From contig JAHEOI010000372.1 in assembly GCA_018610125.1 (NCBI GenBank), positions 1 to 49,381 of the forward strand: a stretch of DNA of 49,381 bases. The letters run 5' to 3'. The position numbers were made by a program, and so were the translations under genes. Origin of the DNA: Verrucomicrobiota bacterium (GTDB taxonomy: Bacteria > Verrucomicrobiota > Verrucomicrobiia > Limisphaerales > JAHEOI01). Below are positions 43,276 to 49,381 of the stretch, in pieces. The notes beneath the pieces were generated by a model. That model had not been told where the DNA came from and searched no databases. It saw only the letters and a list, made by a program, of their open reading frames with translations. Every line of letters begins with the position of its first letter. The first letter of the stretch is position 1.

Positions 43276-44274
43276 GCCTTTGACAAGCCAGATATTGCGG
43301 TACCGCACGGGCGTCCCATGATCCTGTAAATGAAGAGGCCCTTTCGCCACTTCGTTGCGGCTGGCTCCGCCACCTGTCCCTTGGGAGAGTGCCACACCTT
43401 TATGGATCACAACCCCATTGTGCTTCACGGTCACCTGGGCATTGGCAATCTTGTTTCCGTTTTCGTCGAATTCAGGCGCGTGGAACCAAATATCGTAAGT
43501 TTGCCACGCAAGCGGTGGAAGACTCATATTGTGATTCGGCGCCCGCTCTCCGTAGAGCCCGCCGGCATGATTGTTCTTAGGCGGTAAGCCAAAGGAGTCA
43601 AGCACTTGAACCTCGTAGCGATGCTGGAGGTAGACCCCGCTGTTGCCGCGCCCTTGCCCCCGAGCTTGAGGCATATAGGGACAACGGAATTCGATATGGA
43701 GATAAGCGTCTCCAAAAGTGACCTTACTGGTAGCCCCCTCCTTGAGCAGTCCATCACTGGTCATCGCGGCTCCGTCTTGCCAAGCGTCCAAGGAACCGCC
43801 GTCAAACAAGACCGTAGCCTCCTTTGGAGGCGCCTTCCCAAGCGTCGGACTCTTGCGCACAGTCCTCTCGAGCAGACCGATCCGGGTGTCGTCTTCCGAA
43901 TAGACCGAGGTAAACCCGGGCTGAACGACCGCATAGTAAGGATCCTCGGGATGCTCCACTCTAAGATTCCAGCCTTCCCGTTTCCCCTTCACCCGGACCA
44001 CATCCGGCGACTCACCATCCCAGCCCGGACCGGGAGGGAAGTTGCCTTCATACGCAATCACTTCAAACTGTTGCTCGCCCAGCGCGCGCACCTGAATGCT
44101 TACAGGCTTTCGGCCCTCTTCTGTGCGAAGTTCGCCCGTGTACTCACCTTGGAATAGAAAATCCCGCGAGTCCGCCGCCTCGATCGCACTGCTGAAGACC
44201 GGCTCCGACTGCAGGTTCGCAGCCAGACCAACGACCATTAATCCACTCAATAACCAGTTAATCCCTAATCGCAT
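43231..44274 (-). CDS. DUF1080 (3-keto-disaccharide hydrolase family) exported protein
   Basis: 347 residues from the ATG at 44274, which has AAGGAG upstream. A signal peptide lies at about 1-25. The DUF1080 jelly-roll domain spans about 145-330, with VLFDGGSLDAW, HIEFRCPYMP, GNSGVYLQHRYEVQVLDSFG and the C-terminal LQDHGTPVRYRNIWLV. The family acts on glycosides and 3-keto sugars. The last 15 residues after WLVKG (ADRSGVRSLPQQRW) come from repeat family 2, so the natural C-terminus has been replaced or extended. No obvious operon. Confidence 0.88.
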   Translation of the reverse strand: MRLGINWLLSGLMVVGLAANLQSEPVFSSAIEAADSRDFLFQGEYTGELRTEEGRKPVSIQVRALGEQQFEVIAYEGNFPPGPGWDGESPDVVRVKGKREGWNLRVEHPEDPYYAVVQPGFTSVYSEDDTRIGLLERTVRKSPTLGKAPPKEATVLFDGGSLDAWQDGAAMTSDGLLKEGATSKVTFGDAYLHIEFRCPYMPQARGQGRGNSGVYLQHRYEVQVLDSFGLPPKNNHAGGLYGERAPNHNMSLPPLAWQTYDIWFHAPEFDENGNKIANAQVTVKHNGVVIHKGVALSQGTGGGASRNEVAKGPLHLQDHGTPVRYRNIWLVKGADRSGVRSLPQQRW

Positions 44275-44613
44275 GCTTATTCTCCTTCGTTCGAATTTAG
44301 ACAATTGCAAACACGATAATAGCACCGACCGTATCCCCGGCCAATGATTTTGTCATTGCGCAGGCAACGGGCGGGAACCTCACCTCGAGCGGCGACTCAA
44401 GGCCGTGGGAGAGCCGAAAACTTTTTTTCCTGATGAACGCGGATGAGACGGGGGGAGTCGAATGCCGAGCGCTGGATGGCCGGTGAAAGGGGCTGTGAGG
44501 TGGGTTCCCCGGGACAAGCGGTTTGATTCCGATGGCCAAGCTTGCCTGAAACGTTTGTTCCGGGAAGAACATCCTCACAGGGCTTTCACAGGCAATATCC
44601 GCTGCCATCTGCG
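44275..44613. other. gene-poor spacer
   Basis: 339 bases with no convincing gene on either strand. It holds the leader of the DUF1080 gene and low-complexity fragments. The frames here have atypical composition and no family resemblance, so they are taken as noise in a decaying region. Confidence 0.5.
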
Positions 44614-44766
44614 TCAATCAGCGGTTAAGAGTTTTCGTTCTTTGCCTTTTTGCGGCTGAACAGTTCCCTTGAGCGAGCCTCGGCCGAGCTCCTCAGTCAA
44701 GCCTATCGAGCGCGCATCCCTGGACAGGTCTTGCAGTGCGGATTCGATATCGTCCAGCTTGCTCAT
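44614..44766 (-). CDS. possible 50-residue ORF, antitoxin-like leader or gene remnant
   Basis: Reads MSKLDDIESALQDLSRDARS and continues to ERKLLTAD. The N-terminus resembles addiction-module antidote proteins in general style, but no real match is recalled. There is no Shine-Dalgarno before the ATG at 44766, and the surroundings are intergenic, so this may be a remnant. Kept because the composition looks protein-like. Confidence 0.25.
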   Translation of the reverse strand: MSKLDDIESALQDLSRDARSIGLTEELGRGSLKGTVQPQKGKERKLLTAD

Positions 44767-45256
44767 AATTGAAATCTACCAAGGACCGCTGCCAAACGCC
44801 AGACAAACGACAAAATCAGAGGGAAGGCCGCGACCCGCATCTTCCGCCCTTTGGGATACCTGGACATCTAGGACGACGTCCTCTGATAGGCTCACCGTCC
44901 CCCTCCCGCTTCGCGGGAAATCCCAAATCCCAAACAGCTCATTTTAAGCGCCGAAGGTGCGTGTCAACCATAGCCCAGGGCTCCACCCTGGGGACAAAGG
45001 ACAAAAAAACCACCCAGCCCTGTAAGGGCGTGTCAATCGCCGATTCGGGCGGACACCCGGGTCTGCCAACCGCACGGACGGCAGCGGAGTGCCGTCCCTA
45101 CCGCAACGGGCAAGATCCGAAATTGGGCGATGCAGCTTTGGAATTTGGAATTTGGATTTCGGATTTTCCCGCGAAGCGGGCGGGGCGCCTATGGCGCGGT
45201 GAAAGGTGAAAGGCCGAAAGTGAACGTGGGAGTAAGAGGGAGAGGGAGGAACCGCC
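44767..45256. other. repeat-rich spacer
   Basis: 490 bases with repeat copies rather than genes. A degraded family 1 copy lies at about 44862-44890 (GGACATCTAGGACGACGTCC then TCTGATAGG). A family 2 copy lies at 45075-45108: GGACGGCA, loop GCGGAG, TGCCGTCC, then CTACCGCAACGG. The frame of about 146 codons across it looks spurious. Confidence 0.6.
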
Positions 45257-45823
45257 CTACTTTTCAAACTCGATCCGGCGTTCTTCCAATTCCTTCATGA
45301 TCTCCGGAGCCCCTTTTAAATCGACCAGCGGTCGCAATTGTGATCGAATATACGCCCAATCAAGCAAGCCAGTTCGACGAACAATGACGCTTTCCACATC
45401 AGCCCAGTCTCTCGACCTCGCTGCAAACGCCTTCATTACGATCAAATCCTCGGCAGAGCAAACCCGAAGCCGGGTATCTCCCGGGAATTCGAGCTTCCTT
45501 GAGCGCTCTATCGCGCATTCTTCAAAAGGAAGGCCCGCCAATGCAACATCGATACCGACTCCGGAAGCGGCCCGAAGCAACAAGACGCGGTGTTTAAGCG
45601 CAAACCTGCGGGGCTCCTCAATCCGCGATTCAAACTGATCTAACAATGCCTCCACATACGGCTCCTTACCGCCGAACCCGGTCAGCAACGTCACATCGAC
45701 GTCAACGGTCTCCCGAGGCTCTCCCCAGCATTGCAAAGCCAACCCGCCGATGAAGCAGAATCGCCAATTCTCGGTCTCGCAAAGGTCCTGCAACTGAGCC
45801 GCCGTCCGAATGACCTCAATCAC
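45257..45823 (-). CDS. nucleotidyltransferase-fold protein (AbiEii/MNT-like toxin component)
   Basis: 188 residues. The N-terminal nucleotidyltransferase segment is IGGLALQCWGEPRETVDVDV, with the Asp pair placed as in AbiEii/MNT proteins, followed by CSAEDLIVMKAFAARSRDWAD, a typical helical part. The GTG start at 45823 overlaps the end of the upstream 86-residue gene by eight bases. Such pairs often act as toxin-antitoxin systems in which the toxin transfers nucleotides to tRNA. This assignment is from fold style only. Confidence 0.65.
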   Translation of the reverse strand: MIEVIRTAAQLQDLCETENWRFCFIGGLALQCWGEPRETVDVDVTLLTGFGGKEPYVEALLDQFESRIEEPRRFALKHRVLLLRAASGVGIDVALAGLPFEECAIERSRKLEFPGDTRLRVCSAEDLIVMKAFAARSRDWADVESVIVRRTGLLDWAYIRSQLRPLVDLKGAPEIMKELEERRIEFEK

Positions 45824-46076
45824 GATGCGCTGCCTTCTTGAACCATTCCTGCTGTTCCTTCAGACCGGAATAAGGACGCGGAGCCCTCGGCGGGGTCCAA
45901 TAGTCTGCCGGACCACATAAAAGTGCGATCGCGCGGCCCCCATCAAGCGCTCGTAGCTCCTGCCGTCGTATTCGTTCCAGCTCAGGCCCGGCTTCTTTCC
46001 AGGTCTCTACCCACTGCTTTGCCTGAGCCAACTGTTCCGGCGTCCACTCAGTTGAATCGGTTGGATTCGTCTCCAT
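45816..46076 (-). CDS. small partner protein of the nucleotidyltransferase
   Basis: 86 residues beginning METNPTDSTEWTPEQLAQA, with a charged helical middle (LERIRRQELRAL) and a Trp/Pro-rich end. It overlaps the downstream nucleotidyltransferase GTG by eight bases, so the two are translated together. It may be the antitoxin of the pair, though no family match is known to me. It is preceded by a 250-base spacer containing family 1 repeat copies. Confidence 0.6.
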   Translation of the reverse strand: METNPTDSTEWTPEQLAQAKQWVETWKEAGPELERIRRQELRALDGGRAIALLCGPADYWTPPRAPRPYSGLKEQQEWFKKAAHRD

Positions 46077-46145
46077 AATTCAAACGTATCACCAATACAT
46101 TTCAAGCACCAAATTCCAAAGGGCCCAAACCCCCTTTCAAGCGCC

Positions 46146-46241
46146 GGACATCGAGGACCACCTCTTCTGATAGGCTCACCGTCCTCGGTGACCGCGTGCG
46201 CCTTCCCCAACAACTGGACGTCGGGGACGACGTCCCTATCA
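46146..46241 (+). repeat. two family 1 copies in tandem
   Basis: A degraded copy at 46146-46174 (GGACATCGAGGACCACC then TCTTCTGATAGG) and a well-formed copy at 46216-46241 (GGACGTCG GGGA CGACGTCC then CTATCA). Both lie in the spacer between the nucleotidyltransferase pair and hicB. Confidence 0.75.
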
Positions 46242-46329
46242 GAAGTCCAAGCTCCAGGGTCTGAGGTCGCGCGCGAAGCGCCCGCAACAACCCCGTGCAC
46301 GCTCAAAGCACCTGTGTTAAACTCACCTG

Positions 46330-46569
46330 ATGAAGGAAAACCAGGAGTTCGAAATCAATTACTTCCAGGACGAAGACGGTCGATTTACAGCCGAGGTGCC
46401 TGCAATCCCCGGTTGCATTGCATGGGGTGAGACGCTGGAGGAGGCTTACAAGAATGCGATCGAAGCGATCGAAAGTTGCCTCGAAGCCCGCGAAAAAGTT
46501 GGGGCATCGGGGCCAAAGACGCCGCGTTATGCGGGGTTGAACGTGTACCGGCGCACCGGAGATGGCTAA
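46330..46569 (+). CDS. hicB: HicB-like antitoxin
   Basis: 79 residues. The HicB fold shows in NYFQDEDGRFTAEVPAIPGC (strands) and GETLEEAYKNAIEAIESCLE (helix). A Gly/Pro-rich tail follows; no C-terminal DNA-binding domain is present, a short form. HicB binds and neutralises the HicA mRNA interferase. The hicA start overlaps its stop region by eight bases, but hicA is broken, so the antitoxin is now orphaned. Confidence 0.8.
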   Translation: MKENQEFEINYFQDEDGRFTAEVPAIPGCIAWGETLEEAYKNAIEAIESCLEAREKVGASGPKTPRYAGLNVYRRTGDG

Positions 46570-46697
46570 GCTGATGCCCCTCTCCCACCGGGAGCTGGCG
46601 CGCAAAGCTCAAGCGTGCCGGTTTTGTGGAAATTCAAGCTCGGCGACATCCTGTCTATTACTCCGCCCAGAAGGACCTGACAATTCCTATAAGCCGG
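46562..46697 (+). pseudogene. hicA: hicA, frameshifted and truncated
   Basis: The frame starts MAKLMPLSHRELARK in the HicA style. A single extra G near 46607 shifts the frame. In the next frame KLKRAGFVEIQARRHPVYYS and TIPISR continue the HicA pattern. After 46697 the C-terminal HicA residues are replaced by unrelated sequence, so the toxin lacks its end. It is therefore inactive unless a frameshift were programmed. The remaining gap to 46895 shows nothing coding. Confidence 0.7.
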
Positions 46698-46895
46698 GTT
46701 TTCCGCCTTCCGTCCTGGCCTCGACGCTCGACTCTCGGCTCTCGACTCTCCGTCCTCTGTCTTCGGTCAAGGCCTCCGTCGCTCAGCAGTTCAGCCATCC
46801 AGCATTTGCCAGCCACTTTTCACCGCGCACAGGGCACACCCCTGCACACAGCCACGCCCGCCTAGTCAAGGGAGAGGGTCCATGGCTCGGTCGCG

Positions 46896-47111
46896 TCAGG
46901 CACACTCGACTTCGGGCCGATAATGAAGCACGATCAACTTCTCTATCGGCACTGCAGCGAATGCATACGCTCTGCCTTCTTCATCACTGAATTCGACCTC
47001 GACCGTCTCCTCAGTTAACGCTTCCACAACAGTACCGCCGACACTCACGCCTTCTGGCCTTCTCCGCCATGCGCTCCATTGGTCGTTAAGTGGCCTCGAG
47101 CTCCCGAACAT
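46896..47111 (-). pseudogene. DUF4926-like C-terminal fragment
   Basis: The end part GTVVEALTEETVEVEFSDEEG and FAAVPIEKLIVLHYRP resembles the DUF4926 domain, as in the intact gene upstream, but the N-terminal half is missing and replaced by an unrelated leader overlapping that gene. It may be a truncated duplicate. The 71-codon frame could still be translated. Confidence 0.45.
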
Positions 47112-47316
47112 GGATCATATCTCTTGGGCGTACTTGGCGGCACTGCGATGAAGGCACTGTAGAAACAGCCACCGTTTGTCCGCTAAGCGTCGCAAATTCC
47201 ACTTCGTAGGCTTTTCCCTCCCCATGAATATGGACAACCGTGCCCGCATCCCCGGCCTTTAACCTTTCCGAGGGCATGTCTTGTGTCAGCACAACGCAAT
47301 CATGTTCCTTGATCAT
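47086..47316 (-). CDS. DUF4926 small protein
   Basis: 76 residues: MIKEHDCVVLTQDMPSERLK, then GDAGTVVHIHGEGKAYEVEF and VAVSTVPSSQCRQV. This is the SH3-like DUF4926 pattern. The ATG overlaps the stop of the DUF6883 gene as ATGA, and such pairs are common, often read as toxin-antitoxin partners. Which is toxin and which antitoxin is not known from sequence. Confidence 0.75.
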   Translation of the reverse strand: MIKEHDCVVLTQDMPSERLKAGDAGTVVHIHGEGKAYEVEFATLSGQTVAVSTVPSSQCRQVRPRDMIHVRELEAT

Positions 47317-47660
47317 AACCGTTCACCGCTAAGAGGGTACGCCGCAATCAGCCGTGGCGCAACAGCACCCGTTTCTGCTTGCCACACCGTACGCAGCATA
47401 GCAGAACGCCCGTCAGTGGCCACCAGCTCTCCGTCGATTTGATAAACGACACCGTAACCCGTTTCCCGCATTCCGGTCACTTCATTGGTCTGCCCGTGCT
47501 CTTTTAAGGCCGCGGCTAGTCGAGCCCATTCGCGCGCATTGAAACCATATCTCGCAAAGAATCGAGCCTTCGATGCCCCAATAGGATGTTGCAAGTTTAG
47601 AAGATAGTCGACGATCTTCCCTCGCTCGACAATTGCCAGCTCCGCGTTCGGCAGTCTCAT
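47313..47660 (-). CDS. DUF6883 protein
   Basis: 115 residues from the ATG at 47660 (MRLPNAELAIVERGKIVDYL). The body keeps LLNLQHPIGASKARFFARYGFN and the C-terminal TVWQAETGAVAPRLIAAYPL, which I take as DUF6883. It is translationally coupled to DUF4926. A longer frame to 47789 would add an unlikely basic leader. The function of DUF6883 is unknown. Confidence 0.75.
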   Translation of the reverse strand: MRLPNAELAIVERGKIVDYLLNLQHPIGASKARFFARYGFNAREWARLAAALKEHGQTNEVTGMRETGYGVVYQIDGELVATDGRSAMLRTVWQAETGAVAPRLIAAYPLSGERL

Positions 47661-47808
47661 TTTCCGGAAGCCAATCTCTGCGCTCAGCCCCTCCGTAGTT
47701 CCGTGAAACTGGAACTTCGACGATCTGTCCTTCCTCCCCGGACCTCGAGGGCAACTCCCTGACAGGGGCACAGCCCTCTGTGAGCCCACTTCCTTCCCCG
47801 GGAAATAT

Positions 47809-47837
47809 GGGAACGCTGAACGACAGCGTCCCTATCA
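47809..47837 (+). repeat. REP-like family 1 copy
   Basis: GGGAACGCTGAACGACAGCGT then CCCTATCA. The stem is ACGCTG/CAGCGT around AACGA, with the family tail. It sits between the DUF6883 and DUF2442-like genes. Confidence 0.65.
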
Positions 47838-47864
47838 GGGCCCCCTGCCCTCCGCCTTCCGCTA

Positions 47865-48170
47865 TCAGGCGTCTGCCCCCTGTTCACGGGGTTCTTCAAG
47901 AACCAGTTCCCACGAGGCCTCAGCAATGGTGCCATCGGAAAAACGCACCCAAAAGCCCGACCGGGTTTCAGCATCGAGCCAGATTGAGCTCACCTCTTGA
48001 GACAGATCCTCTTGTCGATTCGCTTTTAGAAGCCTTGCTCGGTCCAATTGTCCAATCGCCCCGGAATCAAACTCAATTTCAAAGCACATAGCGTCCTCCA
48101 AATATCGCACCCATCGGATCGGCTCAAACTTTCCCTCGCCTACAGCAACCGGTTGAATTACAGTCTTCAT
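47865..48170 (-). CDS. DUF2442-like small protein
   Basis: 101 residues from the ATG at 48170, with AAGGCGAG upstream. It contains RYLEDAMCFEIEFDSGAIG, then WVRFSDGTIAEASWELVLEEP, loosely like DUF2442. The ATG overlaps the stop of the DUF4160-like gene upstream as ATGA, and DUF2442/DUF4160 pairs are frequent, probably toxin-antitoxin modules. Weak match, so the family name is tentative. Confidence 0.55.
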   Translation of the reverse strand: MKTVIQPVAVGEGKFEPIRWVRYLEDAMCFEIEFDSGAIGQLDRARLLKANRQEDLSQEVSSIWLDAETRSGFWVRFSDGTIAEASWELVLEEPREQGADA

Positions 48171-48334
48171 AGCTCGCCTTTCCGAATCATTTCTCTTACC
48201 AACTCTACCACTCTCGTGGGTGGCCTCCAATTCCCGAGGGCTTCGAAATTGTCGGTTCGTAGTCGCCCCAAGAACCGGTTCTTGCCGTCGAGCACATGAA
48301 CATGCGGAGGCCAATGGTCCCCAATCCACCACAA
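48167..48334 (-). pseudogene. DUF4160-like gene without a proper start
   Basis: The frame reads LWWIGDHWPPHVHVLDGKN and ends VVELVREMIRKGEL. DHWPPHVHV is the DUF4160 hallmark. Upstream, the frame stays open to a stop near 48426 without ATG or GTG; only TTG at 48334 could start it, which removes the first strand. It appears 5'-truncated, so the pair with the DUF2442-like gene is probably broken. Confidence 0.55.
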
Positions 48335-48606
48335 AAACAGATACCCGCCTCGTCGTTTTCGACCTATTTGCCCTCGATCCGCGATTGATTCGCCATTACA
48401 GGCGCTGGCGCGTGTTACCGATTATCGGTTAAAAGTCAAAGGCCGTTGACGCGCCCCCAACCACGCAATCCGACACCGGGTGATCCGCGTTTGGAATTTG
48501 GGATTTCCCCCGAAGCGGGGCGACGGTCCCTACAGGCCGGGACGTAAAACTCAAGCTAAAGCTTGAGCCTACAGCTTGCAGCTCCTACTTCGACTCAAGC
48601 CTTCTC
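48335..48606. other. spacer with a perfect hairpin
   Basis: 272 bases. The only clear feature is CTCAAGCT-AA-AGCTTGAG (48550-48567), an 8-base perfect inverted repeat. It directly adjoins the codons of the PIN gene. The rest shows no coding pattern. Confidence 0.5.
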
Positions 48607-49008
48607 TTGGCCGCCCTGTTTGGTCAAAGCGGAGCTGAAGCATTCGCCAAGCGATGGGATGAAGAGCCGTTTAAGCTATCCTCGCTCCTGATCGAAGCGG
48701 AATCGGTCACCGCGATTCGTCGTCTGGCGATGACGCAATCCTCTTCCAGCGAGATCGATTTCATCACTGAAAATAGGGATCGCCTCTATCGGCACTTCTT
48801 CGCCTTGACGGTTAAGCCTGTCGACGACGAGGTGGTGGAGCGGTTGAATGATGAGATCCGTCTTGGCGGTTGTCGGACGCTGGACGCCATCCATCTTGCC
48901 ACCGCCTTGCTGTATCAGGAACGTTCGGACGAGCCTATCGTTGTTTGCAGCAACGACACCCGAATGCGCGCGGTCGCGCTCAAGCTTGGCTTCCACCTTT
49001 TCCCTTGA
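48607..49008 (+). CDS. PIN-domain ribonuclease (VapC-like), 5' end altered
   Basis: 133 residues by TTG start. The PIN homology begins further upstream, YFDSSLLLAALFGQ from 48586, with the first catalytic Asp in YFDSS. The remaining acidic residues are in LLIEAESV, CRTLDAIHLATAL and VVCSNDTRM. The usual start codon is missing: the frame runs through a repeat hairpin with no ATG, GTG or TTG up to a stop at 48481. A TTG start omits the first catalytic Asp, so the toxin may be inactive. No antitoxin gene precedes it. Confidence 0.6.
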   Translation: MAALFGQSGAEAFAKRWDEEPFKLSSLLIEAESVTAIRRLAMTQSSSSEIDFITENRDRLYRHFFALTVKPVDDEVVERLNDEIRLGGCRTLDAIHLATALLYQERSDEPIVVCSNDTRMRAVALKLGFHLFP

Positions 49009-49283
49009 AGGTTACCCGCGATGGGGCATGCGTGAGAGGCAAGCTGTCTGTAAGACGGAGATTCTTGTTTGATGTATCCCAAGCGTCGTCGCTTGCGGCT
49101 TGCGTGCTGTTTCAAGCAACCTTGCTTGGGTTTTGACTGGCGGGCGGGCTCTGACGCACATTTCGCGTGGTCTTCACTCCGGAAAAGAAGCCATCGTCGC
49201 CCCCCAATTAACCCTGAATGGGTTGCGCACCCACGCCTTAGCACACGAGTTTCTGGATAGGCCAGACTTCCCCTACGTGCTTA
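49009..49283. other. non-coding region
   Basis: 275 bases without a credible gene. Frames of 74-109 codons here lack family resemblance. A short GTCTGTAAGAC-like hairpin near 49045-49055 is not a tRNA. Confidence 0.4.
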
Positions 49284-49381
49284 GGGTCTGTCAAGAAATA
49301 AGTGTGCCATTTGGCGGGAGCGCCACCGAGTCAGATGCAAGGCGCGACGAGGGCGCATCCCAGAGCGGGCTGTAACCGAGG
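49284..49381 (+). repeat. probable end of a MITE-like or transposon-derived repeat
   Basis: From GGGTCTGTCAAGAAATAAGT the sequence changes style: GC-rich and with no coding sense, running off the window edge. I recall similar GGGTCTGTCAA ends in other bacterial genomes as termini of non-autonomous elements. The partner end would lie outside the window. Low confidence. Confidence 0.3.

Noticed and set aside
44769..45209. 146-codon frame in the repeat-rich spacer
   Set aside because: It reads through two palindromic repeats and has no family resemblance or ribosome site.
49020..49060. tRNA-like stretch (GAGAGGCAAGCTGTCTGTAAGAC)
   Set aside because: No acceptor stem or T arm can be formed around it.

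Overview
The window looks like chromosome from a Gram-negative, moderately GC-rich bacterium of the PVC group, most likely Verrucomicrobiota. Outer-membrane genes (bamA, skp, a heptosyltransferase-type GT9 enzyme, periplasmic DegP and Prc proteases) rule out a monoderm. The DUF1080 secreted protein, the PPi-dependent phosphofructokinase, the AP-endonuclease-2-fold sugar isomerase with a PIG-L deacetylase, and an integrase of a type common in Verrucomicrobia point to that phylum. This placement is inference from family content; no marker phylogeny was run. A probable glycine/sarcosine N-methyltransferase suggests a salt-exposed habitat.

Layout. 1-1000: the 5' end of a tyrosine-recombinase-type integrase lies just beyond the 3' end of tRNA-Leu(GAG), the usual look of a genomic-island boundary; the island would extend left of the window. 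1000-13400: housekeeping block with hemW, a PHP phosphatase, a periplasmic FKBP isomerase, a DtxR/MntR-type metalloregulator, PPi-PFK, an FAH-family enzyme, a SleB-type wall hydrolase, rpmI-rplT, pheS-pheT and a Sel1 protein. 13500-16400: an envelope/stress operon on the minus strand, degP, then a gene fusing an HPF/RaiA-like domain to sigma-70 regions 2 and 4, then a 42-residue zinc-ribbon protein whose ATG overlaps the fusion's stop. The RNA between degP and the fusion can form two mutually exclusive hairpins, one of which buries the fusion gene's Shine-Dalgarno. This is the most interesting locus here.

16780-31800: sugar isomerase and PIG-L pair, glnS, a putative lipoprotein aminopeptidase, the molybdate importer modABC, a REC-PAS-GGDEF-EAL protein, the tail-specific protease Prc, an HTH-metallo-beta-lactamase fusion and a 3-hydroxyisobutyrate-dehydrogenase-like enzyme. 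31900-37000: aldo/keto reductase, glycine/sarcosine methyltransferase with a structured leader, a HAD phosphatase, a metallo-beta-lactamase-like protein without zinc ligands, GT9 and a membrane protein. 37100-43000: compact minus-strand run dnaB-bamA-skp-miaB.

43000-49381: an accessory, decaying region. A DUF1080 gene ends inside a repeat. Small toxin-antitoxin-like modules follow: an AbiEii-like nucleotidyltransferase pair, hicB with a frameshifted and truncated hicA, DUF6883-DUF4926 plus a DUF4926 fragment, a DUF2442-like gene with a start-less DUF4160 gene, and a PIN gene whose native start is replaced by a repeat. Two families of short palindromic, REP-like repeats are scattered through intergenic DNA of the whole window and are densest here. 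The last 98 bases resemble the end of a MITE-like element.
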